Assembly (NCBI RefSeq): GCF_032911445.1
Contig: NZ_JAWJEJ010000001.1
Span: 1,364,001-1,428,000, forward strand
Length of the DNA: 64,000 nucleotides
Source of the DNA: Sphingomonas sp. HF-S4
GTDB taxonomy: Bacteria; Pseudomonadota; Alphaproteobacteria; Sphingomonadales; Sphingomonadaceae
Reading direction: 5' to 3'
Shown: in pieces, positions 44,979-55,455 of the stretch
How the letters are laid out: each line of letters starts with the position of its first letter
Numbering within the stretch: the stretch's first letter is position 1
Program-made: the position numbers and the translations under genes
Notes under the pieces: model-generated
Told to the model about the DNA's origin: nothing
Seen by the model: only the letters and a program-made list of their open reading frames with translations
Databases searched by the model: none

Positions 44979-46727
44979 CTAGGCCGCGGCTTCGCCCGCG
45001 AACAGCCCGCGCAGCTCGGTCTTGAGGATCTTGCCCTGGGCATTGCGCGGCAGCACGTCCTGCACGAAGCGCACGCGGACAGGCACCTTGAACCCTGCAA
45101 GCCGCTCGCGCACCCATTGCTGCAATTCGGCCTCGGTCGCCGACTTGCCCGGTGCAAGGTGGACCACTGCCGCGGGCTCCTCGCCCAGCGTCTTGTGCGG
45201 CACGCCGACCAGCGCGCAGTCGGTCACCGCCGGATGCGCGTAGAGCACGTCCTCGACTTCGCTCGAATAAATGTTCTCGCCGCCGCGAATGATGATGTCC
45301 TTGGCGCGGTCGACGACGTAGAGGAACCCGTCCTCGTCGAGCCGCGCCAGATCGCCGGTACGCACCCAGCCATCGACAAAAGTCTCGGCAGTTGCCTCGG
45401 GCTTGTTCCAATAGCCCTTCACGATCATTGGCCCCCGCGCCCAAAGCTCGCCGACCTCGCCCGTTTCCAGCTCGCGGTCGCCTTCGATCGACAGGATCTT
45501 GAGATCGGCGGCGGCGACAGGCGGCCCGGCGCTGGTCGGCCGCGCGAGATATTCCTCGCCGGAGTGGTTGGTCACCGTCGCCATCGTCTCGGTCATTCCC
45601 CAGCCGTTGCCGGGCAGCGCGCCGAACTCCTGGTGGATGCGACGGACCAGCTCGGGCGCCGAGGGCGCGCCGCCATAGGCGATCGTCTCGAGGCTGGAGA
45701 GGTCGTAGTTGGCCCGCGCCGGATGCTCGAGCAGCTGCCACGCGATCGTCGGCACGCCGCCGGTTGCATGGACGCGCTCGCGCTGGATGATCTCCATCGC
45801 CAGCTCGGGCTCCCACTTTCGCATGAATACCAGTGTGGAGCCCGAAGCGACCGCGCCCATCAACGCGGCGGAACAGGCCGTGACGTGGAACAGCGGGATC
45901 ACGAGCAGCATCACCTTGGGCTCGGGCATCGGCGGCGGCGTCTCGCCCCGGCGCACCATCGTCCGCGCCGCGACATAGGCGCTCGACAGGATGTTCGTGA
46001 TCAGATTGCGGTGCGTGCCCAGCGCGCCCTTTGGGCTGCCCGTGGTGCCGCTGGTATAGAAGATCGTCGCATCGTCGTCGGGCGCGATCTCCGCGTCGGG
46101 AAAGCCGACATCGTCGAGCGCCGCCCAGTCGTTTGCTCCCCCGATCAGCGACTCCAGCGCGAGCGCCGGCGGTTCGACATCGCCCTTGGCCCGGCTGACC
46201 ACGACATGCTCGAGGTCGGGCAAGGCTTGGTAGCATTGCTTGAGCCGCTCGTGTCGCTCGCCGTCGACGAACAGCACCTTCGTGCCAGAGTCCTTTAGGG
46301 CATATTCAAGCTCGTTGCCCGTCCACCACGCATTGAGCGGCACGATGATCGCACCGATCGCCATCCCAGCGAAGAAGATCGCCGGCCACTCGGGCAGGTT
46401 GCGCATCGCAAGCCCGACCCGGTCGCCTTTCTTCACGCCCATCCCGGCCAGCTTGTGCGCAAGGTGCGACGTTGCGCGATAATTTGCCTCGAAGGAGACG
46501 CGCTCGTCCTGGTAGATCGTGAATTCGCGCGCGCCATAGGCCCGTACCATCTGCGCCAGCACCCGCAGCGACGGCGGCGCCTGTTTCCACACCCGGGTGG
46601 GCACGCCGCCGATATCGACGGTCTCCATCTCGAACTTGGCGCCGGGCGCCGTGAGCAGCTCTTTGGTCTGCTCCAGCGACATCTTGGGCCAGGCTGGGTC
46701 GAGCGGAACGATCGGATCGGTAGCCAA
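44979..46727 (-). CDS. AMP-forming acyl-CoA synthetase
   Basis: This is an ANL-superfamily acyl- or aryl-CoA ligase of 582 residues. The AMP-binding motif FYTSGTTGSPKGA is in the middle, YGGAPSAPELV and GWGMTETMA follow, and RTGDLARLDEDGF, KDIIIRGGENIYSSEVE and the lysine in RNAQGKILKTELR form the C-terminal part. It activates a carboxylic acid for the beta-oxidation enzymes encoded to the right. The start is uncertain: the TTG at 46727 is preferred because GGAGAG lies seven bases upstream. The ATG at 46772 has no visible ribosome site, and a TTG at 46793 gives 604 residues. Confidence 0.9.
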   Translation of the reverse strand: MATDPIVPLDPAWPKMSLEQTKELLTAPGAKFEMETVDIGGVPTRVWKQAPPSLRVLAQMVRAYGAREFTIYQDERVSFEANYRATSHLAHKLAGMGVKKGDRVGLAMRNLPEWPAIFFAGMAIGAIIVPLNAWWTGNELEYALKDSGTKVLFVDGERHERLKQCYQALPDLEHVVVSRAKGDVEPPALALESLIGGANDWAALDDVGFPDAEIAPDDDATIFYTSGTTGSPKGALGTHRNLITNILSSAYVAARTMVRRGETPPPMPEPKVMLLVIPLFHVTACSAALMGAVASGSTLVFMRKWEPELAMEIIQRERVHATGGVPTIAWQLLEHPARANYDLSSLETIAYGGAPSAPELVRRIHQEFGALPGNGWGMTETMATVTNHSGEEYLARPTSAGPPVAAADLKILSIEGDRELETGEVGELWARGPMIVKGYWNKPEATAETFVDGWVRTGDLARLDEDGFLYVVDRAKDIIIRGGENIYSSEVEDVLYAHPAVTDCALVGVPHKTLGEEPAAVVHLAPGKSATEAELQQWVRERLAGFKVPVRVRFVQDVLPRNAQGKILKTELRGLFAGEAAA

Positions 46728-46879
46728 GCGACTTCTCTCCAGTGTGATTTTCTGAACATTGGGTTTGGGCATCGCTGCGCGAACCGGAAACAACGTTAGT
46801 GTTGATTCGTGTCGCGCTCAAGGCAATAGGGGAAGCGCGCCGCGGTTATGCCGCAGCCGAATGAATTCGAACGAGAGGT

Positions 46880-48100
46880 ATGCCGCCTGCGATGCACATG
46901 ACCCGCTCCGGACGCTACGGATTCGACGCCTCGCGGCTGGCGCGGATCGACGCGTTCGTGAAGGAGCGCTACCTCGACTCGGGCAAGCTGCCCCATGCCC
47001 AGCTGCTGATCGCGCGCGACGGCGAGATCGCGCATTTCTCGCATCAGGGCGCGGCACGCGAAGGCGGCCCTCCGGTCGACGAGACCACGCTGTTTCGCAT
47101 CGCCTCGATGACCAAGCCGATCACCAGCCTTGCCTTCATGATGCTGGTCGAGGAAGCCAGGGTCGCGCTCGACACCCCCGTCCATCACGTCCTTCCCGAA
47201 TTGAAAGGTGTCGGTGTCTATACCGGCGGGGGTAACGGCGCTCCGTTCGAGACGCGCCCCACCGGTCAACCGATGCGGATGATCGACCTGCTGCGCCACA
47301 CGTCGGGGCTGACCTACGGCTTCCAGGAGCGCACGCCCGTCGACGCCGCCTATCGCCAGTCGAAGATGGAGAACTGGCACGGCAATCTGTCTCTCGACGA
47401 ATTCGTCGCCGCGCTCGGCAATCTGCCGCTCGAATTCTCGCCCGGCGATGAATGGAACTATTCGGTATCCACCGACGTGCTCGGCGCCGTGGTCGAGCGC
47501 GTCTCGGGCATGCCGCTCGACCGCTTCTTCGCGACACGCATCTTCGCGCCGCTCGGCATGCACGACACCTTCTTCCAGGTACCCGCGGACAAGATCCACC
47601 GCCTCGCCGATTGCTGGGCGCTCGACGATGCCGGTAACCGCGTCCTCTACGATCGCGGCGACGCCTCGGCATGGGCGCGCTTCCCCAAGCTCGTATCCGG
47701 CGGCGGCGGTCTCGTCTCGACCGCGCTCGACTATCACCGCTTCTGCTCGATGTGCCTGAACGGTGGCACCGGCTTGGTCAGCCCCAAGACGATCGAGCTG
47801 ATGACGATGAACCACCTCCCCGGCGGTTCGGACCTCGCGACGATGTCGCAATCGCTGTTCAGCGAGACCACCAACGCCGGCACCGGCTTCGGGCTGGGCT
47901 TTGCGATCACCACCGATGTCGCCAAGACGCTGATTCCCGGCTCGGCGGGAGAATATTATTGGGGCGGAATGTTTTCGACCGCGTTCTTCATAGATCCGGT
48001 CGAACGCATCCACTTGGTGTTCATGACTCAGTTCACCCCCTCGATGCGCTACCCGATCCGCCGCGAACTCAAGACCCTGATCTATTCGGCGCTGGCCTGA
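46880..48100 (+). CDS. Serine hydrolase, class C beta-lactamase-like esterase
   Basis: This 406-residue protein has the beta-lactamase/transpeptidase fold. The nucleophile motif S76-M-T-K79 (RIASMTKP) is intact, and Tyr194 in WNYSVS fits the Y-x-N-like second motif. A WGG motif in YYWGGMFST replaces the usual KTG triad, as in EstB-type esterases. No signal peptide is apparent, so an esterase role on pathway esters is likelier than cell-wall work. GAGAGG precedes the ATG at 46880. It diverges from the acyl-CoA synthetase gene and is followed after 32 bases by the beta-oxidation gene. Confidence 0.87.
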   Translation: MPPAMHMTRSGRYGFDASRLARIDAFVKERYLDSGKLPHAQLLIARDGEIAHFSHQGAAREGGPPVDETTLFRIASMTKPITSLAFMMLVEEARVALDTPVHHVLPELKGVGVYTGGGNGAPFETRPTGQPMRMIDLLRHTSGLTYGFQERTPVDAAYRQSKMENWHGNLSLDEFVAALGNLPLEFSPGDEWNYSVSTDVLGAVVERVSGMPLDRFFATRIFAPLGMHDTFFQVPADKIHRLADCWALDDAGNRVLYDRGDASAWARFPKLVSGGGGLVSTALDYHRFCSMCLNGGTGLVSPKTIELMTMNHLPGGSDLATMSQSLFSETTNAGTGFGLGFAITTDVAKTLIPGSAGEYYWGGMFSTAFFIDPVERIHLVFMTQFTPSMRYPIRRELKTLIYSALA

Positions 48101-48132
48101 GCCGCGCCACCCCGAATCCAATGGAGAACGAC

Positions 48133-50160
48133 ATGACTTCCCCGATCACCACCAGCCGCCAGGGCGACATCCTGATCCTCACCTCGGACAGCCCGCCGGT
48201 GAACGCGCTGAGCAACGCCGTGCGCCAGGGCCTGGCAGCCGGGATCGAGGAAGCGAAGAGCGACGACAGCATCAAGGCAGTGATCATCACCTGCGCGGGG
48301 AAAACCTTCTTCGCCGGCGCCGACATCACCGAGTTCGGCAAGAACATGCAGGAGCCCTCGCTCCCGGTGCTGGTCGACCAGATCGAGGCGCTCGACAAGC
48401 CGGTGATCGCCGCGGTCCACGGCACGGCGCTCGGCGGCGGCTGCGAAGTCGCGCTCGCCTCGCACTATCGCATCGCGGTGCCCAGCGCGAAGTTCGGGCT
48501 GCCCGAAGTCAAGCTCGGCATCCTTCCCGGCGCCGGCGGCACCCAGCGTATGCCGCGCGTTGCCGGAGTGGAGGCCGCGCTCGAGCTCGCCACCAAGGGC
48601 GATCCGATCTCCGCCGATCGCGCCAAGGAAATCGGTCTGGTCGATCGCCTCGCCGCCGAGGGCAACCTTCTCGCCGACGCCGTTGCCTTTGCGAGCGAAG
48701 TCATCGGCAAGCCGGTATCGCGTTCGTCCGGGCGTCCGGTCGACGTCGATCCCGCGGTGTTCGCCAAGTTCCGCGAGACCAACGCAAAGCGCTTCCGCGG
48801 GCTCGACGCCCCCAACGTGATCGTTGACCTGATCGAGCAAACCGCGGGCAAGCCCTATGCCGAGGGCGTCCAGGCCGAGCGGATGGGGTTCATGAAGCTG
48901 ATCATGGGCAGCCAGTCTGCGGCGCTGCGCCACATCTTCTTCGCCGAGCGCAAGGCCGCCAAGATCGACGGCATCGCCGAAGACATCCAGCTCCGCGACA
49001 TCAAGCGCGTCGGCGTGATCGGCGCCGGCACGATGGGCGGCGGGATCAGCATGAACTTCCTCTCGGCGGGCATCCCGGTGACGATCGTCGAGATGTCGCA
49101 GGACGCGCTCGACCGCGGCACCGGCACGATGCGGAAAAATTACGAGGCAACCGCCGCCAAGGGCCGGATGACCGCCGAGCAAGTCGAAGGCGCGATGGGA
49201 TTGCTCAAGCCGACCTTGAACTTCGACGATCTCGCCGAGTGCGACCTGATCATCGAAGCGGTCTATGAGAGCATGGACGTCAAGAAGGAGGTGTTCGGCC
49301 GGCTGGACACAATCGCCAAGCCCGGCGCGATCCTCGCCTCGAACACCTCGTACCTCAACGTGGACGAGATCGCCGCCGCCACCAGCCGCCCGCAGGACGT
49401 TCTCGGCCTCCACTTCTTCTCGCCCGCCAACATCATGAAGTTGCTCGAGATCGTCCGCGGCGCCAAGACCGCCGACGACGTCCTCGCCACGGCGATGGCG
49501 CTCAGCAAGAAGATCAAGAAAGTCGCTGTAATCGCAGGGGTTTGCTACGGCTTCATCGGCAACCGCATGCTGATGCCGCGCCAGGTCGAGGCGAACAAGA
49601 TGCTGCTCGAGGGCGCCACGCCCGAGCAGATCGACAAGGTCCATGTCGCGTTCGGCATGCCGATGGGGCCGTTCCAGATGGCCGATCTCGCCGGCGTCGA
49701 TATCGGCTGGCACCGCGACCCGAACCGCATCGAGAACATCCGCGACGCCCTCGCCGCGGAGGGCCGCTGGGGCCAGAAGAAGAGCGCCGGCTTCTACGAC
49801 TATGACGAGAAGCGCACCCCCTCGAACAGCCCGCGCGTCGCCGAACTGATCGAGGAATGGCGCGAGAAGCTGAAGGTGCCGAGCCACGAGATCACCGAGG
49901 AGGAGATCGTCGTCCGCACGCTCTACACGATGGTCAACGAAGGCGCGCTGATCTTGGCGGAAGGCATGGCGCAGCGCGCGTCTGACATCGATGTTGTGTG
50001 GGTGTACGGCTATGGCTGGCCGCCGTACCGCGGCGGACCGATGCTCTGGGCGGATAGCGAGGGGCTCGCGAAGATCGTCGCCGGCCTAGAGAAGTACGGC
50101 TTCGAGGTTGCTCCCCTCCTCCGCGAGAAGGCGGAGAATGGCGAGAAGTTCAACAAGTAG
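48133..50160 (+). CDS. Bifunctional enoyl-CoA hydratase / 3-hydroxyacyl-CoA dehydrogenase
   Basis: This 675-residue multifunctional beta-oxidation enzyme has an N-terminal crotonase domain ([41 protein letters not shown], residues 1-190). The NAD-binding domain ([12 protein letters not shown], near 300) and the C-terminal 3-hydroxyacyl-CoA dehydrogenase domains follow ([18 protein letters not shown] with the catalytic His; FIGNRML). It resembles FadJ or peroxisomal bifunctional enzymes. The dehydrogenase motif reads HFFSPA rather than the more common HFFNPV. The ATG at 48133 has GGAG six bases upstream; an ATG at 48121 is in frame. It hydrates and oxidises enoyl-CoA in the cytosol. Confidence 0.93.
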   Translation: MTSPITTSRQGDILILTSDSPPVNALSNAVRQGLAAGIEEAKSDDSIKAVIITCAGKTFFAGADITEFGKNMQEPSLPVLVDQIEALDKPVIAAVHGTALGGGCEVALASHYRIAVPSAKFGLPEVKLGILPGAGGTQRMPRVAGVEAALELATKGDPISADRAKEIGLVDRLAAEGNLLADAVAFASEVIGKPVSRSSGRPVDVDPAVFAKFRETNAKRFRGLDAPNVIVDLIEQTAGKPYAEGVQAERMGFMKLIMGSQSAALRHIFFAERKAAKIDGIAEDIQLRDIKRVGVIGAGTMGGGISMNFLSAGIPVTIVEMSQDALDRGTGTMRKNYEATAAKGRMTAEQVEGAMGLLKPTLNFDDLAECDLIIEAVYESMDVKKEVFGRLDTIAKPGAILASNTSYLNVDEIAAATSRPQDVLGLHFFSPANIMKLLEIVRGAKTADDVLATAMALSKKIKKVAVIAGVCYGFIGNRMLMPRQVEANKMLLEGATPEQIDKVHVAFGMPMGPFQMADLAGVDIGWHRDPNRIENIRDALAAEGRWGQKKSAGFYDYDEKRTPSNSPRVAELIEEWREKLKVPSHEITEEEIVVRTLYTMVNEGALILAEGMAQRASDIDVVWVYGYGWPPYRGGPMLWADSEGLAKIVAGLEKYGFEVAPLLREKAENGEKFNK

Positions 50161-50165
50161 GACCA

Positions 50166-50303
50166 CTCTCCCTCTCCCTTGGGAGAGGGAGGGAGCCGCC
50201 TAGGGCGGCGGAAGGCTGAGGACGACCGGAACAGCGGCACGTCACCTTCATCCTTCCACCGCCTGACGGCGGCGGGCCCCTACCTCTCCCGATGGGAGGG
50301 AGG
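50166..50303. repeat. GC-rich inverted-repeat element between FadJ-like and ACAD genes
   Basis: TCTCCCTCTCCC/GGGAGAGGGAGG at the left and CCTCTCCCGATGGGAGGG at the right form hairpins, with CCGCC...GGCGG complements between them. The element lies inside a same-direction gene run, so it may attenuate or process the transcript rather than end it. Confidence 0.65.
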
Positions 50304-50319
50304 TTTAGGAAGAGGATAA

Positions 50320-51477
50320 ATGGCAGAGGATCTGGAAACCTTCCGCGCCGAAACCCGCGCCTGGCTCGAAGCCAATTGCCCGGAGACCATGCGCAGCCCC
50401 ATGCGCGGCGAAAAGGATGCCACCTGGGGCGGCCGCAACCCGGTCTATGCGCATCCCGACCAGAAGCTGTGGATGGACCGGATGGGTGCGCGCGGCTGGA
50501 CCGTCCCGGACTGGCCCAGCGAATATGGCGGCGGCGGTCTTAGCCCAGCCGAGACCAAGATCCTCCGCGAGGAAATGGCACGGCTCAAATGCCGCAACCC
50601 GCTCAGCAGCTTCGGCATCTCGATGCTTGGCCCGGCGCTGCTCAAATACGGTACCGAGGAACAGAAGCTGGAGCACCTGCCCAAGATCGCCCGCGGCGAG
50701 ATCCGCTGGTGCCAGGGCTATAGCGAGCCCAATGCCGGCTCCGACCTTGCCGGGCTGCAGACCAGCGCTGAGGATGGTGGTGACCACTATATCGTCAATG
50801 GCCAGAAGGTGTGGACGTCCTACGCCGATCAGGCCGACTGGATCTTCTGTCTCGTCCGCACCGACAAGACCAGCAAACAGGGCGGGATCAGCTTCGTGCT
50901 GTTCGACATGGCCAGCGAAGGCGTGTCGACCAAGCCGATCCTGCTGATCAGCGGCTATTCGCCCTTCTGCGAGACCTTTTTCGACAATGTGAAGGTGCCC
51001 AAGGTCAATCGCGTTTATGACGAGAACAAGGGCTGGGATGTCGCCAAATACCTGCTCGGCCATGAGCGCGAGATGATCTCCGGCATGGGGCTGGGAGGCG
51101 CCGCCAGCGATCCTCTGGTCGAAGCGGCGCGCACCGGCGTAGATCCGATCCTGCGGGGCCAGATCGCGCTGTTCCAGGTCCGCTCGCAGGCATTCAAGGC
51201 GATGTCCGAGCGCTTCATCGACGAGCTCAAGGCGGGCAAGGCGCATCCTGCCCAGCCCTCGATGATGAAATATTACGGCACCGAGCTCAACAAGGCGCGA
51301 CATGAGCTGCAGATGGCGGCAGGCGGCAGCGACGCGCTCGAATGGGAAAGCGAGGCCGGCAGCCACGGCGCAGCGCCCCGCGCCTGGCTGCGCACCAAGG
51401 CCAATTCGATTGAAGGCGGGACGAGCGAGATCCAGCTCAACATCATCGCCAAGCGCATCCTCGACCTTCCTTCCTGA
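50320..51477 (+). CDS. Acyl-CoA dehydrogenase 1
   Basis: This is a 385-residue FAD-dependent acyl-CoA dehydrogenase. WCQGYSEPNAGSDLAGLQT and KVWTSYADQADWIFCLVRT mark the FAD/substrate region, and SIEGGTSEIQLNIIAKRIL is the C-terminal segment with the probable catalytic Glu. It belongs to the group found as tandem pairs in steroid, terpenoid and branched-acid degradation. Such pairs often act as heterodimers or heterotetramers, and the next gene (9 bases away) encodes a second, more divergent subunit. That pairing is seen; the heteromeric state is inference. Confidence 0.92.
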   Translation: MAEDLETFRAETRAWLEANCPETMRSPMRGEKDATWGGRNPVYAHPDQKLWMDRMGARGWTVPDWPSEYGGGGLSPAETKILREEMARLKCRNPLSSFGISMLGPALLKYGTEEQKLEHLPKIARGEIRWCQGYSEPNAGSDLAGLQTSAEDGGDHYIVNGQKVWTSYADQADWIFCLVRTDKTSKQGGISFVLFDMASEGVSTKPILLISGYSPFCETFFDNVKVPKVNRVYDENKGWDVAKYLLGHEREMISGMGLGGAASDPLVEAARTGVDPILRGQIALFQVRSQAFKAMSERFIDELKAGKAHPAQPSMMKYYGTELNKARHELQMAAGGSDALEWESEAGSHGAAPRAWLRTKANSIEGGTSEIQLNIIAKRILDLPS

Positions 51478-51486
51478 GGAACCGAC

Positions 51487-52590
51487 ATGTCCCTCTATCT
51501 CACCGACGAACAGGCGATGCTCCGCGACACCGCGCGCGATTTCGTTGCCGAGCATGCCCCCGTCAGCCACATGCGTGCGCTGCGCGATGCAAACGACGCT
51601 ACCGGCTTCAGCCGCGACCTCTGGAAGCAGTTCGCCGAGCTGGGCCTCATCGGCATCCTGATCCCCGAGGCAGACAATGGCCTGGGCTTAGGCCATGCCG
51701 AGGCGGGCGTCGTTCTCGAGGAGATTGGTCGCAACCTCTCGCCCTCCCCCTTCTTGACCACCGCCGTCGCCGCAGTCGAGGCTCTCAACGGCACCCCGCA
51801 CGCCGCACGCTGGTTCCCCAGCATCCTCGCCGGCGAGACCGTCGCCGCGCTGGCAGTTGACGAGCGCGCCAAGCATGATGGCCGCATCGAAATGAAGGCC
51901 GAGCGCGTGGGCAACGGCTTCCGCCTCACCGGCACCAAGCAGTTCGTCGCGCATGGCCATGTCGCCGACCTGCTGCTCGTCGCCGCCGCGACCGAGCACG
52001 GCACGACCTTGTTCGCCGTACCCACCGACGCCAAGGGTTTCACCGCCGATCCCCAGCGACTCGCCGACGCGAGCCTCGCTGCACGCCTGACTTTCGACGG
52101 CGTCGAAGTCGATGCCGATGCGGTCGTGGGCGAAGTCGACCATGCCCCCCTGGCCCGCCTGCTCGCCGCGGGACGCACCGGCGCCTCTGCCGAATTGCTC
52201 GGCGTCGGCGGCGGCGCGATGGACATGACGGTGTCGTACCTTAAGGAGCGCAAGCAATTCGGCCAGGTGATCGGCAGCTTCCAGGCGCTCCAACACCGCG
52301 CCGCGCATCTCTACAGCGAGATGGAAGTCGCGCGCGCCGCGGTGCTCAAGGCGCAGCAACTACTCGATGCCGGCGACGAGCGCGCCGCCGACGCCGTCTC
52401 GGTCGCCAAGGCGATGACCAGTCTCGCCGCCACGTTGTCGGTGCAGGAAGGCATCCAGATGCACGGCGGCATCGGCATGACCGACGAATACGACATCGGC
52501 TTTTACATGAAGCGCGCCCGCGTCCTCGCCGAGCTGTTCGGCGACGCCAATTTCCACGCCGATGCGCTGGCGCAGGCGGCGGGATATTGA
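51487..52590 (+). CDS. Acyl-CoA dehydrogenase 2 (paired subunit)
   Basis: This is a 367-residue acyl-CoA dehydrogenase-like protein with a shorter, more divergent N-terminal half (LYLTDEQAMLRDTARDFVAE) and KERKQFGQVIGSFQALQHR plus GIQMHGGIGMTDEYDIG near the end. The last segment lacks the E-G-[TS]-S-E pattern of the first subunit. Such partners often supply part of the FAD site in an alpha2beta2 enzyme. It follows subunit 1 by 9 bases. Confidence 0.9.
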   Translation: MSLYLTDEQAMLRDTARDFVAEHAPVSHMRALRDANDATGFSRDLWKQFAELGLIGILIPEADNGLGLGHAEAGVVLEEIGRNLSPSPFLTTAVAAVEALNGTPHAARWFPSILAGETVAALAVDERAKHDGRIEMKAERVGNGFRLTGTKQFVAHGHVADLLLVAAATEHGTTLFAVPTDAKGFTADPQRLADASLAARLTFDGVEVDADAVVGEVDHAPLARLLAAGRTGASAELLGVGGGAMDMTVSYLKERKQFGQVIGSFQALQHRAAHLYSEMEVARAAVLKAQQLLDAGDERAADAVSVAKAMTSLAATLSVQEGIQMHGGIGMTDEYDIGFYMKRARVLAELFGDANFHADALAQAAGY

Positions 52591-52614
52591 TGACTACGCG
52601 TCCGCTCCGTCTCA

Positions 52615-52699
52615 CCGTCATCCCGGCGAAAGCCGGGATCTTAAACAAGGGCGCGGGATATAAGTCGCAGGAGAACCCTGCTTCCGCCGGGATGACGGA
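52615..52699. repeat. Short intergenic palindromic repeat
   Basis: CCGTCATCCCGGCGAAAGCCGGGAT at the left and TCCGCCGGGATGACGGA at the right are inverted to each other, and the left half also forms its own CCCGGC-GAAA-GCCGGG hairpin. This CGTCATCCCGGCGAAAGCCGGGA type of element is widespread in alphaproteobacteria, from memory. It separates the dehydrogenase pair from the thioesterase gene. Confidence 0.75.
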
Positions 52700-52707
52700 A
52701 TAGATCG

Positions 52708-53601
52708 ATGACGGACACGCCCGAACATACCCCCACCGAGCTCGTAACCCAGCTCACCACGCTGCTCGACGTCGAGGAGATCGACACCGACCTCTATCGC
52801 GGCCCCCGCCTGCCCGGCGGCGTCGGCCGCGTGTTCGGCGGGCAAGTCATCGCGCAGGCGCTCCAGGCCGCGCAGCGCTCGGTCGATGGCGACAAGGTTG
52901 CGCACTCGCTTCACGCCTATTTCATGCGCCCGGGCGACGAGAACCACCCGATCATTTTTCGCGTCGTCCGCGATTTCGAGGGGCGCAGCTTCGCCAATCG
53001 CCGCATCATCGCGATGCAGAAAGGCCAGCCTATCCTCAACATGACAGCAAGCTTTCAGGCGCCCGCGGAGGGTCTGGCGCATCAGGACGCAATGCCCGAC
53101 GTACCCGACCCGGACGATTTGCGTTCCGAACACGAGCTGCGCGAGCAGATACGCGATCAAGTGCCCGAGAAATTCCGGCGTTTCTTCCTGCGTGCCCGGC
53201 CGATCGAAATCCGCCCGGTCAATCCGCGCAACTGGTTCGCGCCCGAGAAGATCGCGCCGCACCAGCATAGCTGGTTCCGCGTCGTTGCGCCGTTGCCCGA
53301 CGACCTCGCGCTCCACCGCGCGATGCTGGCCTATGCCAGCGACATGACCCTGCTCGGCACCTGCCTGCTTCCGCACGGGGTGAGCTGGATGACCGGCGAC
53401 GTCCAGACCGCCAGCCTCGATCACGCGATCTGGCTGCACGAGCCGTTCCGCTTAGACGACTGGCTGCTCTACACCACCGACAGTCCCTGGGCCGGCCATT
53501 CGCGCGGGTTCAATCGCGGCAAGATCTTCGCGAGAGATGGCCGCCTCGTGGCCAGCGTCGCGCAAGAAGGGCTGATACGGCTCAAGCGCGACAGGGACTG
53601 A
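52708..53601 (+). CDS. tesB: Acyl-CoA thioesterase II (TesB type)
   Basis: This is a 297-residue double-hotdog thioesterase hydrolysing acyl-CoA to free acid and CoA. Family segments are FGGQVIAQALQAA, SLHAYFMRPGD, PIIFRVVRDFEGRSFANRR, an acidic position in YASDMTLLGT, and the C-terminal SPWAGHSRGFNRGKIF with DGRLVASVAQEGLIR. It closes the rightward beta-oxidation gene run and is convergent with the antiporter gene (6-base gap). It may release stalled CoA esters. Confidence 0.93.
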   Translation: MTDTPEHTPTELVTQLTTLLDVEEIDTDLYRGPRLPGGVGRVFGGQVIAQALQAAQRSVDGDKVAHSLHAYFMRPGDENHPIIFRVVRDFEGRSFANRRIIAMQKGQPILNMTASFQAPAEGLAHQDAMPDVPDPDDLRSEHELREQIRDQVPEKFRRFFLRARPIEIRPVNPRNWFAPEKIAPHQHSWFRVVAPLPDDLALHRAMLAYASDMTLLGTCLLPHGVSWMTGDVQTASLDHAIWLHEPFRLDDWLLYTTDSPWAGHSRGFNRGKIFARDGRLVASVAQEGLIRLKRDRD

Positions 53602-53607
53602 CGCGCC

Positions 53608-55239
53608 TCAGCCTCGGTGGCGCGCCTCGGACAGATCGAGCTCACGGGTGAGTTTCCGTGCGACTTCGCTACCCAATTGCCGCGCCCGGGCCAGTTCGAC
53701 CAAGGCTGCCCGCTCGGCCTTCACCCCGACCAGCCGGAACTCGCGCACCAGCCGCTCCTCGGCGCGCATTGCATCGGAAGGCCCCTGAGCGAGGCCCTCG
53801 ATCCGCTCGCGATACAGGTCCATCACGCGTCCGCCCGCCGCCGCATACCGGTCGGCCTCGCCATGCGTCTCGGCCAGTGCGTGCTGGCACGCTTCGATCG
53901 CGCGGATCGCCGCCTCGGCAGTGGCGACGCGCGCGGCAGCCTCTTCCGCCTGCTTCGAAGGCTCGGGCGGCATCGCCAGTCCCTTTAGCAGCATCGGCAG
54001 CCCGACACTGGCGATCACCAGCGAGACGATGATCACGCCGGTCGCCAGGAAGATCGCGAGGTCGCGCGCCGGAAACGGCGTCCCGTCGTCGAGCGCGAGC
54101 GGCAGCGTCAGCACACCTGCCAGTGTGATCGCGCCTCGCACGCCCGCGAGCGACATCGCCGCGATCAGCCGCCAGTCCGGGCTCTGGATCGCTATCGCAT
54201 CGCTGCGCTTGCGCAAGATGGTCAACTTGAGCGAAGCCCACACCCAGACGAAGCGGAGCGCCGCCAGCCCCGCGACGATCGCGATGACATAAACCGCCAG
54301 CCACCACGGCTCGGCATGCCCGCTCAGCGCCACCGTCTCGCGCGCACCGCCCAGGATCCCGGGCAACTGCTCGCCGAGCAGCACGAAGATGATGCCGTTG
54401 AGCGAGAACTGGATCGTGTCCCACACCGAATTGCGACGCATGCGGGTTACCGCCATCGCCTGACGGGAGATCTCGGCAAAGGTCATCGTCACGCCGGCGC
54501 TCACCGCGGCGAGGATGCCCGAGGCATGGATATGCTCGGCGAGCAGATACGATCCGAACGGGATCAGCAGGCTGACCAGGATCTGCGACCCGGTATCCTC
54601 GCCCCAGCGCTTGGTCACCCAGGCCTTGGCGCGCGTTGCCGCCAACGTCACGATCACGCCGATCGCCAGGCCCATTCCCGCGACCCACAGGAAGTTGAGT
54701 GCCGCGCCGCTGGCCGAGAAGGTGCCGGTCAGCGCCGCCGCGACGGCAAAGCGCAGGCAGACGAGGCCCGAGGCATCGTTGAGCAGCGATTCCCCCTCGA
54801 GGATGTGCATCATCCGCTTGGGGATCGGCACGCGCGCGGCAATCGCCGACACCGCGATCGGATCGGTCGGCGAAACGACCGCCGCCAGCGCGAAGGCGAC
54901 CGCAAGCGGCATCGCCGGGATCATCCAGTGGATGAACAGCCCCATGCCGACCACGGTGAGCAACACTAGCCCGAGCGCGAGCTCGACCACGGTTGACACA
55001 TCCTTGAGCAGCTCGTCCTTGGGGATGCGCCAACCATCGAGGAAGAGCAAAGGCGGCAGGAACAGCAGCAGGAAGAGCTGGGGATCGAGGGTAACGCGAT
55101 AATTGACCGAAAGCCCAATCACCGCGCCCAATGCGATCTGCACCAATGGCGTCGGCAGCGAAATGGGCAGCATCCGCGACACCGCACCGCTGACCACCAC
55201 CGCCAGCAGCAAGACCAGGACGATCGTGACTGTATCCAA
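53608..55239 (-). CDS. CPA1-family Na+/H+ antiporter
   Basis: This is a 543-residue cation:proton antiporter with about 12 membrane segments. AAVVSPTDPIAVSAIA carries the conserved Asp of the ion site, and EGESLLNDASGLV and GVRGAITLAG are typical of the NhaP/YjcE group. The last 120 residues are a charged cytosolic helical tail. No ATG fits the N-terminus. The TTG at 55239 begins the membrane domain exactly and has AGGGAG six bases upstream; the frame continues open to 55389 without family resemblance. Its role is pH and sodium homeostasis, probably unrelated to the catabolic genes. Confidence 0.9.
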   Translation of the reverse strand: MDTVTIVLVLLLAVVVSGAVSRMLPISLPTPLVQIALGAVIGLSVNYRVTLDPQLFLLLFLPPLLFLDGWRIPKDELLKDVSTVVELALGLVLLTVVGMGLFIHWMIPAMPLAVAFALAAVVSPTDPIAVSAIAARVPIPKRMMHILEGESLLNDASGLVCLRFAVAAALTGTFSASGAALNFLWVAGMGLAIGVIVTLAATRAKAWVTKRWGEDTGSQILVSLLIPFGSYLLAEHIHASGILAAVSAGVTMTFAEISRQAMAVTRMRRNSVWDTIQFSLNGIIFVLLGEQLPGILGGARETVALSGHAEPWWLAVYVIAIVAGLAALRFVWVWASLKLTILRKRSDAIAIQSPDWRLIAAMSLAGVRGAITLAGVLTLPLALDDGTPFPARDLAIFLATGVIIVSLVIASVGLPMLLKGLAMPPEPSKQAEEAAARVATAEAAIRAIEACQHALAETHGEADRYAAAGGRVMDLYRERIEGLAQGPSDAMRAEERLVREFRLVGVKAERAALVELARARQLGSEVARKLTRELDLSEARHRG

Positions 55240-55455
55240 AATTTGCTCCCTGTAGGTGTATGAGGCTCCTAACGGTCGGGGCCTAGCCGGGGCAAGGGTT
55301 TGCTGTGAGACATGTGGCTGCTCAGGCAGGGTCTCATATTGACGGCTATGCGCCCCCACTTTGCGGTCGCTCGCCCCGAAAGCAGACATTCGTCTTTCGC
55401 TGCTGGTGTGTCACCTTGTAGCTCAGATAGTAATGTCATAGCGAGGAGGCAGGGC

